From Euryarchaeota archaeon UBA102 (GTDB lineage Archaea > Thermoplasmatota > Poseidoniia > MGIII > CG-Epi1), in the NCBI GenBank assembly GCA_002509225.1, contig DAHL01000013.1:1-7513 (forward strand): DNA of 7,513 nucleotides, written 5' to 3'. The position numbers and the translations under genes are program-made. The notes beneath the pieces were generated by a model. It was not told the DNA's origin, searched no databases, and saw only the letters and a list, made by a program, of their open reading frames with translations. Positions 1-6,631 of this stretch are shown one piece after another (the stretch's first letter is position 1; the number at the start of each line of letters is the position of its first letter).

Positions 1-530
1 AAATCCAGTATAGGTTCTCCAAAGATCCTAACCAAACAAGCTATAAGAAAGAAACGTGCACTGCGGCTAATAATGCTGCCTAGAATGAACATTGGAAAAT
101 GGATATTGAACGCTCCTGCAGATATAGTAAATAATTTGAAAGGAATCGGTGTAAAACCAGCTGTAAAAACAATCCAAAAATTCCAGTGCTCATATAATGC
201 CTGTATCCGATAAAATCCATCTATTGTGAAACCTGGAATATGATTGAAAAATAATTGGGCAAATGCTGTAAAATTTTCTATAGAATCCCACCAAGCCAAA
301 TACCCAATACCATATCCAATGATCGCACCTATTATAGAGCAAATGCTGCATATAAATGCGAACCGGTAAGCTTTTAAACGAGAACCTAATGCTAATGGAA
401 TTAATAGTACATCTGGCGGAATTGGGAAAAAAGAAGCTTCCGCAATAGACAAGATACCTAAAACTCTTGGACCATTTGGTCTATCGGACCAAGTCAAGAC
501 CCAATTGTATAAATTTCTTACTATTTTCAT
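1..530 (-). CDS. YqaA-type DedA/VTT-family integral membrane protein, partial (3' end outside window)
   Basis: The ATG at 530-528 opens a frame that runs off the left edge; 176 codons are visible, and the family is usually about 190-220 residues, so little is missing. Several hydrophobic segments are visible (about residues 21-48, 55-80, 115-140 and 145-170). The two half-motifs of the family can be read: E31-ASFFPIPPD near residues 31-40, and GFTPIPFKLFTISAG near 125-139, each with the Pro-Ile-Pro expected of the re-entrant loops in the DedA/VTT (SNARE-associated) fold. The short N-terminal helix and the GFTPIP form point to the YqaA branch rather than classical DedA. Some DedA relatives are implicated in polyprenyl-phosphate lipid recycling and membrane homeostasis; the role of YqaA proteins is not settled. 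The start directly follows the stop codon of the glycosidase-like gene (zero intervening bases), suggesting translational coupling. No Shine-Dalgarno sequence is evident. The family call is firm; the function is not. Confidence 0.88.
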   Translation of the reverse strand, partial: MKIVRNLYNWVLTWSDRPNGPRVLGILSIAEASFFPIPPDVLLIPLALGSRLKAYRFAFICSICSIIGAIIGYGIGYLAWWDSIENFTAFAQLFFNHIPGFTIDGFYRIQALYEHWNFWIVFTAGFTPIPFKLFTISAGAFNIHFPMFILGSIISRSARFFLIACLVRIFGEPILD

Positions 531-1454
531 TTATTCTTGGTGATATACTCCAATTGCTGACATCACTTCTCGCTGCAAAAATAGTCCTGATGGACGATTT
601 ATCAATTCCCTGTTTAGCACCATTGCACTAGAACCACCTCCATCAAGGTTCATGGCTTCCAAGCAATGAAACTGTGACATAAGCAAGGCTAACTCTTCCA
701 GATATACACCCCTACTATCAGCCTGACGACCATCGACCACCATAATTATTAATTCACCATATTTTGTATAACCTATGGCAGATCTGGGTTGAACACCAGC
801 GATAGGAGTATTAAAAAACACTTCTTCTTCAGTAGTAATATTGATTTTTCCATCAGTTATTAATACAGGACCTGCATGTACAGCTTCGGACATATTCCAA
901 GGTTTTCCTTTTGCAAAATCAAGTGATAAGATAGGCTTTCCCGGACGGTTTTGAATCGCTTGATCCCAAACAAAGATCGTATCATTCCTAGTGGAAGCCC
1001 AAGCTATATCAACCGTGCCAAAAGAATCAATTCCAAATGCACCCCGGGAAACATAGTATTGAGAATTATCACGATATACTGTGTGACTTGCTTGCTCCTT
1101 TAATAATCCGTCTATTTTCAATAAACCAACATGGCGGGCTGATTGAGTTTCCGTTAAAAAATAACCAGCATTGATAACAATAATAGCATTAGTACGCTTC
1201 GCAAATTGTTCTGGAGTTTCTTTGTGGTCAGAATCTGTCGAAGATAAAATTGCTATTTTATTATCACGGTTCGAATAATCGACTTTTGCAACCCATGCTT
1301 TTAATGGAATGGTCTTATTCTCACCTGAAAAAACTATTATTCCCCTTGGTAATTCAATATCTATTTGTTCCCAGTACATATTAATTTTTTCTTGGCGGAT
1401 AACAGGGCTACACGCAAAGAATGATAGAGTATAAATAAGAAAAACTATATTCAA
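531..1454 (-). CDS. Phosphodiester glycosidase (NAGPA/DUF2233) family protein, probable lipoprotein
   Basis: The 307-residue product carries the conserved blocks of the phosphodiester glycosidase family (Pfam NAGPA, formerly DUF2233): NAGYF at 95-99, HAGP at 193-196, PRSAIG at 223-228, VDGRQ at 240-244 and NLDGGGSSAM at 269-278. The family includes the lysosomal uncovering enzyme, which removes GlcNAc from a phosphodiester; many bacterial members act on envelope or exopolymer sugar phosphates, but the substrate here cannot be read from sequence. Residues 2-14 are hydrophobic and end in FFAC, an imperfect lipobox with C15 as the likely lipidated cysteine, so a membrane-anchored protein outside the cytoplasm is likely. 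The start appears to be TTG (1454-1452). No ATG, GTG or TTG occurs further upstream before the in-frame stop at 1514-1512, and the next ATG (M26) would remove the signal sequence. The gene begins 5 bases after the DUF2914 gene and abuts the YqaA gene. No Shine-Dalgarno sequence is visible. Confidence 0.87.
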   Translation of the reverse strand: MNIVFLIYTLSFFACSPVIRQEKINMYWEQIDIELPRGIIVFSGENKTIPLKAWVAKVDYSNRDNKIAILSSTDSDHKETPEQFAKRTNAIIVINAGYFLTETQSARHVGLLKIDGLLKEQASHTVYRDNSQYYVSRGAFGIDSFGTVDIAWASTRNDTIFVWDQAIQNRPGKPILSLDFAKGKPWNMSEAVHAGPVLITDGKINITTEEEVFFNTPIAGVQPRSAIGYTKYGELIIMVVDGRQADSRGVYLEELALLMSQFHCLEAMNLDGGGSSAMVLNRELINRPSGLFLQREVMSAIGVYHQE

Positions 1455-1459
1455 AGTAC

Positions 1460-2191
1460 TTAAAAATTCGAAGATGCACTGTCTATAGTGAAAGATCTTG
1501 AGCCTAATATTTTACCATCTTGAGACATTACATCAACACGCCATTTTCCTATATTCTCAGGATAGATCGTTTTTTTACTCCAAGATCTGTAATTAAATGA
1601 AGGTTTAACATTGTAAAGTACCCGAGTCATCTCCCGATCATTATAGTACCAAACATGCTGTAGTTCCTGCTTCCCTCCAGAGTTAGATATTTTAGTATAG
1701 CAGTATAGTGAGTCTACCATATTACTGAAACTCTTCCCTGGCTTGACTGGAGTACGTTTAATTATTCCTCGACAGATTAGCATTTCTTTTAGAACCAAGT
1801 TTTCTTCTGTCACCTTAGAAGCAAGGTTTGGTACGGGTATATTGGGGGGTTTAAGTTCATTTTTGATATTTTCTTCAACAAGATCTGGTGGTGTGAGGAT
1901 TTTCATTGGCACTGAATCTAGTATTAACGGCCTTGGGTTATCTGGGACTACTGGTATAGCCCTTGGTTGAAGAAACTTTTCTTTATTCATTCTTGAATCA
2001 GGAATCTCTTTAATCGCATCAACACGCGGCATTTCAATTTTTGGTTGTGTATATTGATCGAATAGTGAATATCCAATATGAAGAAAATACACTACAACCA
2101 ACGGTCCTACGGCCATGGGTATCTTCAAACGGAATGCCACAAAAATTAAAACTACAAGAACAAAAGTGGTGATAAACAAAGCCATAATCAT
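1460..2191 (-). CDS. Membrane-anchored DUF2914 domain protein with proline-rich linker
   Basis: This 243-residue protein has two hydrophobic N-terminal segments (about residues 4-20 and 27-44) separated by a short RLK loop. It continues with a proline-rich, charged stretch (about 49-125) and a C-terminal globular domain (about 132-237). That domain reads as DUF2914: LYCYTKI at 162-168, HVWYYND at 179-185, then WSKKTI and GKWRVDV between 204 and 221, followed by DGKILGSRSF. By the positive-inside rule the RLK loop is cytoplasmic, placing the linker and domain outside the membrane. DUF2914 has no established biochemical function and occurs in envelope-associated proteins of diverse Gram-negative bacteria. 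The start could be M1 (2191) or M3 (2185); neither has a Shine-Dalgarno sequence. It is followed after 5 bases by the glycosidase-like lipoprotein gene, implying cotranscription. It follows tRNA-Pro by 67 bases containing a weak terminator candidate, so it may have its own promoter. Confidence 0.85.
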   Translation of the reverse strand: MIMALFITTFVLVVLIFVAFRLKIPMAVGPLVVVYFLHIGYSLFDQYTQPKIEMPRVDAIKEIPDSRMNKEKFLQPRAIPVVPDNPRPLILDSVPMKILTPPDLVEENIKNELKPPNIPVPNLASKVTEENLVLKEMLICRGIIKRTPVKPGKSFSNMVDSLYCYTKISNSGGKQELQHVWYYNDREMTRVLYNVKPSFNYRSWSKKTIYPENIGKWRVDVMSQDGKILGSRSFTIDSASSNF

Positions 2192-2220
2192 TATTCAGCA
2201 ATGTATTATTTTTTCTTCAT

Positions 2221-2249
2221 AAAAAAGCCAAAATGATATATTTGCGGCT
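2221..2249 (-). terminator. Weak terminator-like hairpin downstream of tRNA-Pro
   Basis: Read on the minus strand, AGCC (2249-2246) pairs with GGCT (2229-2226). An inner AAAT (2243-2240) pairs with ATTT (2234-2231) around a 5-base loop, with a small internal asymmetry between the two helices. The helix is followed at once by a run of T residues (2225-2221). The layout fits a factor-independent terminator ending the merR-tRNA transcript, but only four pairs are G-C rich and the stability is modest. It could also just be a trimming or pausing structure for tRNA 3' maturation. The rest of the 67-base gap up to the DUF2914 gene is A/T rich with no clear promoter. Confidence 0.4.
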
Positions 2250-2258
2250 AATAATATG

Positions 2259-2332
2259 TCGGAGCGACAGGATTTGAACCTGCGACCCCTGCAACCCCAT
2301 TGCAGTGCGCTACCGGACTGCGCCACGCTCCG
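2259..2332 (-). tRNA. tRNA-Pro (anticodon GGG)
   Basis: The minus strand folds into a complete 74-nt cloverleaf. The acceptor stem is CGGAGCG/CGCTCCG with A73, the D stem is GCGC/GCGC, the anticodon stem is CTGCA/TGCAG, and the T stem is GCAGG/CCTGT around a standard TTCGAAT loop. The 7-base anticodon loop is ATGGGGT, so the anticodon is GGG (2298-2296), reading CCC and CCU proline codons. C1-G72 and a G directly 3' of the anticodon are typical bacterial tRNA-Pro features. The 3' CCA is not encoded: CAT follows A73, so CCA must be added by nucleotidyltransferase. The 5' end lies two bases after the merR-family stop codon, so the tRNA is probably released by RNase P from a shared transcript. 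Confidence 0.96.
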
Positions 2333-2334
2333 TA

Positions 2335-2694
2335 TTATTCATTGATAACAAGCAAAATCTCCTTTAACTCATCACGGATTTTACTCAGAACAACTTTTTG
2401 ATCATTTGATAAGTACTTATTGGATCGTTTCTTTTCTCTTCCATCCTTCCTACCTAATATTTTACGGGCACCTTCAATTGTATATTGTTGCTCATAAAGT
2501 AAATCTTTAATATCTTGAATAAGGTTAATATCCTTTTGTCGATATGTACGGTTCCCTGCACGATTCTTTGGAGGAGAAATCTGTTTAAACTCTGTTTCCC
2601 AATAGCGTAGGACATAAGCCTTTAAGCCAGTAATCTCACTAACTTCACCAATAGAATAATATAATTTCTTTATTTTCGGTTTTGTGTTGACCAT
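2335..2694 (-). CDS. Small MerR-family transcriptional regulator
   Basis: The product has 119 residues. Residues 11-80 form a MerR-type DNA-binding domain: YYSIGEVSEITGLKAYVLRYWE (12-33) gives the winged-helix recognition region, and NRAGNRTYRQKDI (44-56) gives the wing and the start of the second helix pair. The C-terminal part (about 95-118) is a short amphipathic helix suited to dimerisation. There is no large effector-binding domain and no cysteine at all, so it is not a classic metal or drug sensor. Proteins of this short type are widespread in FCB bacteria and deltaproteobacteria near tRNA or housekeeping genes; their targets are mostly unknown. The ATG at 2694-2692 is the natural start, with only a weak AGG about a dozen bases upstream. 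The gene follows the aminotransferase by 81 bases and precedes tRNA-Pro by two. No MerR-style elongated-spacer promoter was identified nearby. Confidence 0.9.
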   Translation of the reverse strand: MVNTKPKIKKLYYSIGEVSEITGLKAYVLRYWETEFKQISPPKNRAGNRTYRQKDINLIQDIKDLLYEQQYTIEGARKILGRKDGREKKRSNKYLSNDQKVVLSKIRDELKEILLVINE

Positions 2695-2775
2695 TAATAC
2701 TTCAACCTATACTTTAAATTAAATAAACCAAGGTCTATCTTCAAGGAAATTAGAAATAAAGAATAATTGTATGAT

Positions 2776-4077
2776 TTAGTCTGAACGCTGGCAATACATA
2801 TTAAATAATTCTGTCAGGACCGCTGGAACCATATTAATCTGATCTGGTGACTCTACGATAGCAATACGCGCTTGCGTTTTTCCAGTATCATTATTCAAAT
2901 AAAATCCATCCATCGATGCCAACAACACCGTATATGATTTACCTTCAACATTAACACTTCCTTCAAAAGCACAAAAGTGGATAAAGTCTGAAATATTGAA
3001 GTCAACTGATACTAAATTCTTAAAATCGGCCACAAGATATATGGCAGCTTCTGGGTGAGTGACAATAAGACCTGGTAGAGCATCTAAAAGACCCTCTCTC
3101 AATTGTACCATTATTTTTGTATAATAATTTCTCTGCTGTTGATACCAATCATTCAATTTTTCTGTTGTAATATTTGCCAAGGCGCCAAAAATGTATTGTC
3201 CAATAGTATTTGCACAAAGGTTTGCAGTGTATTCAGATAACGCTCTCCTGTGAAACTCTCGGTTATCCGTCAACAATGCTCCAATACGAAGGCCGCATGC
3301 ATTCCATATTTTTGAAGCTGATTCGATACTAATGCGGTGTCCCGCAATACCGGGAACTTGTTTTTCACTAATCTTCCATATACTTGAAACTTCATCGCTA
3401 CCATAGTATAACTGCCGATAGGCTTCATCACTAATAAACCAAATATCCTTTTCAACGCAGATTCGCCCTAATTTGATCAGTATTTCTTGTCTAAAGAATT
3501 GCCCTGTTGGATTATCTCCAGGTATCACGACCAAGCCATTCACTTGTTCTAAATCTATTATCTCCGATATGCTCTGAAGATCCAGTTCATTGAACCTGCC
3601 AGAATCATTTATCGTTCTATTGATAGTAACAATTGGAATTGATAATCTTTTTGCAAATTCTATATAGTTCGTATATACTGGTTCAAGTAGCAGTACAGGC
3701 TTTGAAGAATTCGGACCACAAACGCCCAACATCATTAATTCCATGGCCTGAGATCCACCATCAGTAATTACACAACTGATTTGTTCTGTAGGTGAACTCC
3801 CTTCAGAGCGAATTATATTTAGAAATGCATCCTGGCATTCATCCGTTCCGGCACTTGGTGTATACTTAACTATTCCATTGCCAAATGGTGATCTGGAATC
3901 TCCCAATGCCTTGAGACGTGATTGCATTGCGGGATGCATTGGTAATGAGACATTACCGATAGCTAGGTTGATTACCTGTACCTGGTCTTTATCTCTACGC
4001 TTAGAGAAAGTAATTTGGGACTGGCGAATCGCCGACGGTTTTCGTTTTTCATAATGATCAGATAACTTTGGTGTCAT
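2776..4077 (-). CDS. PLP-dependent class I/II aminotransferase (aspartate/aromatic-type, COG0436-like)
   Basis: The 433-residue protein is a fold-type I aminotransferase, expected to be cytoplasmic and to move an amino group between an amino acid and a 2-oxo acid through pyridoxal phosphate. Visible key residues are the DNPTG motif with N189 (cofactor O3' contact), SDEAY with D217 (pyridine nitrogen) and Y220, the SASK motif with K256 as Schiff-base lysine, the ACGLRIGAL block with R264 contacting phosphate, and R404 in QARIAIV as the substrate carboxylate arginine. The C-terminal TVLLASMDGFY...GKTQARI block resembles a COG0436 subfamily common in Bacteroidota and some thermophiles, where TVMMAP.SGFY is typical. 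That is family recall, not an alignment. The usual NPNNPTG is altered to PGDNPTG. Substrate cannot be assigned; aspartate, aromatic or branched-chain substrates are all possible. It follows pnp by 94 bases, which contain an inverted repeat, so expression may be partly separate. Length is slightly above the roughly 400 usual for the class. Confidence 0.9.
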   Translation of the reverse strand: MTPKLSDHYEKRKPSAIRQSQITFSKRRDKDQVQVINLAIGNVSLPMHPAMQSRLKALGDSRSPFGNGIVKYTPSAGTDECQDAFLNIIRSEGSSPTEQISCVITDGGSQAMELMMLGVCGPNSSKPVLLLEPVYTNYIEFAKRLSIPIVTINRTINDSGRFNELDLQSISEIIDLEQVNGLVVIPGDNPTGQFFRQEILIKLGRICVEKDIWFISDEAYRQLYYGSDEVSSIWKISEKQVPGIAGHRISIESASKIWNACGLRIGALLTDNREFHRRALSEYTANLCANTIGQYIFGALANITTEKLNDWYQQQRNYYTKIMVQLREGLLDALPGLIVTHPEAAIYLVADFKNLVSVDFNISDFIHFCAFEGSVNVEGKSYTVLLASMDGFYLNNDTGKTQARIAIVESPDQINMVPAVLTELFNMYCQRSD

Positions 4078-4097
4078 CTCATCATAAAAAATGGAAA

Positions 4098-4151
4098 AAC
4101 CTAAACCAAAAATACCTCACTATAACTCCATCACCCTGATTGTTTTAGGTT
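4098..4151 (-). terminator. Inverted repeat with T-rich tail between pnp and the aminotransferase gene
   Basis: On the minus strand, AACCTAAA (4151-4144) is perfectly complementary to TTTAGGTT (4105-4098). After one A-G mismatch the helix continues for three more pairs (CAA with TTG), leaving a loop of about 30 bases. The 3' arm runs into TTT CCA TTTTTT just before the aminotransferase start codon. The position after pnp and the T-rich tail suit a weak terminator or attenuator. The A/T-rich stem and large loop argue against a strong one, and its proximity to the ATG could instead make it a leader structure controlling translation. Confidence 0.35.
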
Positions 4152-4171
4152 ATTGAAATAGCTTAAAAACC

Positions 4172-6328
4172 CTAGAATTTTCTTTTTTTGAAAGGCCGTT
4201 TATGCTTACCACTATTGCGATTATCGCGACGAGGCCGGGGAGGGGTCCAGCCTTCTGGTTTCGGCAACAGAGCTTTTCTACTAAAATCAAGTCGTCCCTG
4301 ATCATCTATTTTGATAAGCTTGACCTTCATCGAATCTCCGGATTTACATATATCTTCTACCTTATCTACACGGTGCCATTCAAACTCAGAAATATGCACA
4401 AGACCTTCGCGTCCGGGAGCAAATTCTACAAAGGCTCCGAAATTCATGATTCTGGTAACTGTTCCATCAAATTCCATACCTATTTCAGGGTCGAAGGTAA
4501 TTGCTTGGATCAAATCAATCGCATCTTGGCATCTAACTGGATCCACACCTGCAACAGTTACAATTCCATCATCATCCACATTAACCTCACACTGTGTGTC
4601 TTCAATGATCTTTTTAATATTCTTTCCTCCTGGACCAATCAAACCACCAATTTTATCGGGATTGATCTGTATGGATAAAATTCGAGGAACATGTTCAGAT
4701 AATTCACCAGGCTCCGGCATAGCTTCATACATTTTATCCAGAATAAAGGTCCTGCCTTCCTTTGCCTGCTCTAATGCCTCTGTTATAAGATCGAACGAAA
4801 TACCTTCTATCTTCAGATCCAGCTGAATTGCCGTGATACCATCTCGGGTTCCTGCAACTTTAAAATCCATATCGCCCAAGTGATCCTCTAACCCCAAGAT
4901 ATCACTAAGGATAGCATTCCTCTTTCCATCTGTAATCAAACCCATGGCAATGCCTGCTACATGCCCTTTTAGCGGCACTCCAGAACACATAAGAGAAAGT
5001 GAGCCTCCACAGATCGATGCCATAGATGATGAACCATTGGATTCAGTAATCTCTGATACAAGACGAATCGTATATGGAAAATCATCGTAAGTAGGTAGGA
5101 CAGGCTTAATGGCCCTTTGAGCTAAATTCCCGTGACCGATCTCTCTACGACTTGTAAAACCAATTCGCCCAACCTCACCCACACAATATGGGGGGAAATT
5201 ATAATGGAGATAGTAATTCTTTTTATAATCCTCATCCATATTATCAATGATCATCTCATCCCTCTTTGTACCTAAAGTAGTGACCACGAATGCCTGTGTC
5301 TCACCTCTTGTGAACAGTGTAGATCCATGTACTCTTGAAAGGAAATTAGGGTCAATAGTAATATCTCGAATCTCATTAGTCTTCCGGCCATCAGTGCGTG
5401 ATCCTTTTGTTAAGATCATTTCTCGAATGGAGGTTTTGAAACAATCCTCGATAATCGAATTTATTTCATTTTCCTGTTCCGGAAAATCTTCCTTCAAATC
5501 TTCCAAGATCCCTTTTTTCAATTCTTCTTTTGCATCGCTTTGATCTTGTTTTTCCTTGATGCTAATGATATCATTTATCTTACTCCCCAGCTTACCACCA
5601 ACAGCTGCTTCCAATTCAGAATTCAAATCTGACTCAGGCTCGGGCAGCTTCTCAACCTGTACAGCATCAAACAATTCCTTCTCCAAATCGATTATATTAC
5701 GAATATGTTCATGAGCGAATTTTAATGATTCAACAACTGTTTTTTCACTCTGTTCATTTGCTTCGCCTTCCACCATTACAATAGTTTCATCATTTCCAGA
5801 TACAATCAATTCTAAATCACAATTATCTATCTGAGATCGTGTTGGATTTAAAATAAAATCCCCGTCAATCTGCCCCACTTTAACCGTTGCAATAGGTCCG
5901 TTCCAAGGTATATTGGATATCATGAGCGCTAATGAGGCGCCCACACCTGCCCAAACATCAGGCATATTTTCACCATCACTCTGAAGCACATTGATTATAA
6001 CCTGAGTCTCATTTTTAAAACCTTTCGGGAATAATGGGCGAATCGGACGGTCCGTTAGACGACTAGTGAGCACTTCACCTTCAGACGGTCGAGCCTCTCG
6101 TTTAAAGAAACCCCCAGGGATTTTCCCACCAGCGTAATGTTTCTCTCTGTATTCAACCTGAAGCGGAAAATAATTTATATCTGCCCTAGGCTCTTTCGCA
6201 GAATTTACTGCTACTAAAATCACTGTTTCACCATACGTTACAATAACAGAGCCTGCTGACTGCCGAGCAACCTTTCCTGTTTGAAACTTAAGAACTCTAC
6301 CGCCAATTTCTCTTTCTACATTAATCAT
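4172..6328 (-). CDS. pnp: Polyribonucleotide nucleotidyltransferase (polynucleotide phosphorylase)
   Basis: This 718-residue protein is full length for PNPase, a trimeric cytoplasmic enzyme that degrades RNA 3' to 5' with phosphate and can add tails in reverse. Domains in order: first RNase PH domain (about 12-143, with the RNA-gripping GGFFKRE loop at 72-78); all-helical linker (about 240-310); second, catalytic RNase PH domain (about 323-460, active-site block to about 510); KH domain (about 552-610, with the GPGG turn at 565-568); S1 domain (about 617-686). Catalytic equivalents of the E. coli residues are present: S434 and S435 in NGSSSM, and D482, D488 and K490 in EDHLGDMDFK. The C-terminal tail (from about 695) is strongly basic, rich in Arg and Lys, and may add RNA affinity. 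The ATG at 6328-6326 matches the normal N terminus (MINVEREIGGR); upstream is only a purine-rich GAAAGAAG, not a proper Shine-Dalgarno. It follows rpsO by 29 bases, the classic rpsO-pnp order. Confidence 0.98.
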   Translation of the reverse strand: MINVEREIGGRVLKFQTGKVARQSAGSVIVTYGETVILVAVNSAKEPRADINYFPLQVEYREKHYAGGKIPGGFFKREARPSEGEVLTSRLTDRPIRPLFPKGFKNETQVIINVLQSDGENMPDVWAGVGASLALMISNIPWNGPIATVKVGQIDGDFILNPTRSQIDNCDLELIVSGNDETIVMVEGEANEQSEKTVVESLKFAHEHIRNIIDLEKELFDAVQVEKLPEPESDLNSELEAAVGGKLGSKINDIISIKEKQDQSDAKEELKKGILEDLKEDFPEQENEINSIIEDCFKTSIREMILTKGSRTDGRKTNEIRDITIDPNFLSRVHGSTLFTRGETQAFVVTTLGTKRDEMIIDNMDEDYKKNYYLHYNFPPYCVGEVGRIGFTSRREIGHGNLAQRAIKPVLPTYDDFPYTIRLVSEITESNGSSSMASICGGSLSLMCSGVPLKGHVAGIAMGLITDGKRNAILSDILGLEDHLGDMDFKVAGTRDGITAIQLDLKIEGISFDLITEALEQAKEGRTFILDKMYEAMPEPGELSEHVPRILSIQINPDKIGGLIGPGGKNIKKIIEDTQCEVNVDDDGIVTVAGVDPVRCQDAIDLIQAITFDPEIGMEFDGTVTRIMNFGAFVEFAPGREGLVHISEFEWHRVDKVEDICKSGDSMKVKLIKIDDQGRLDFSRKALLPKPEGWTPPRPRRDNRNSGKHKRPFKKRKF

Positions 6329-6357
6329 ATTATTTTTCTTCTTTCAATTTTAGTTGT

Positions 6358-6627
6358 TTAACCGCGCAAAGATAATTGCTTAACGACGTTCATGTATGCC
6401 TTGGCATCTATGCGCACCAAATATTTCATGAATTTTTTTCGCTGCGATACTAATTGGACTAACCCTCGGCGCGTATGTTTATCTTTTTTATGAAATTTCA
6501 AATGCTCAGTTAATTCACGTATCCTGTGAGTTAAAAGTGCAATCTGTACTTCAGTCGATCCAGTATCATTTTCATTTTTTCCAAATTTTTTAATAATCTT
6601 CTTTTTTTCTTCTTTTGTAATAGGCAT
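6358..6627 (-). CDS. rpsO: 30S ribosomal protein S15
   Basis: The 89-residue product has exactly the usual S15 length. It carries the family signature DTGSTEVQIALLTHRI (21-36), then HLKFHKKDKHTRRGL (42-56) and QRKKFMKYL (62-70). S15 is a primary binder of the 16S rRNA central domain, nucleating platform assembly; H42, H46 and D49 of the rRNA-contacting loop are all present. The start at 6627-6625 is supported by AGGAG seven bases upstream, the only convincing Shine-Dalgarno in the window. Four bases separate the gene from ribF and 29 from pnp, so it is very likely cotranscribed with both. S15 represses its own translation in several bacteria through mRNA structures near its start; here any such structure would have to overlap the end of ribF. 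Confidence 0.98.
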   Translation of the reverse strand: MPITKEEKKKIIKKFGKNENDTGSTEVQIALLTHRIRELTEHLKFHKKDKHTRRGLVQLVSQRKKFMKYLVRIDAKAYMNVVKQLSLRG

Positions 6628-6631
6628 TTAT

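Noticed and set aside
1743..1970. Plus-strand 75-codon open frame
   Set aside because: It lies antisense to the DUF2914 gene over its low-complexity proline-rich linker, which explains the open frame.
2259..2332. tRNA-Pro as an integration site for a mobile element
   Set aside because: I saw no integrase, no repeated copy of the tRNA 3' end in the window, and only ordinary chromosomal genes on both sides.
2695..2775. Promoter for the merR-family gene (TTGAAG or TTGGTT with a downstream TA-rich box)
   Set aside because: No pair of boxes with acceptable spacing and match could be found; the 81-base gap is simply A/T rich.
3270..3455. Minus-strand 61-codon open frame inside the aminotransferase
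   Set aside because: It is in another frame of a well-supported gene and has no recognisable motif.
4202..5543. Plus-strand open frames at 4202-4678, 4311-4826 and 5247-5543
   Set aside because: They lie antisense to pnp, overlap each other, and their translations show no recognisable domain; pnp is certain on the other strand.
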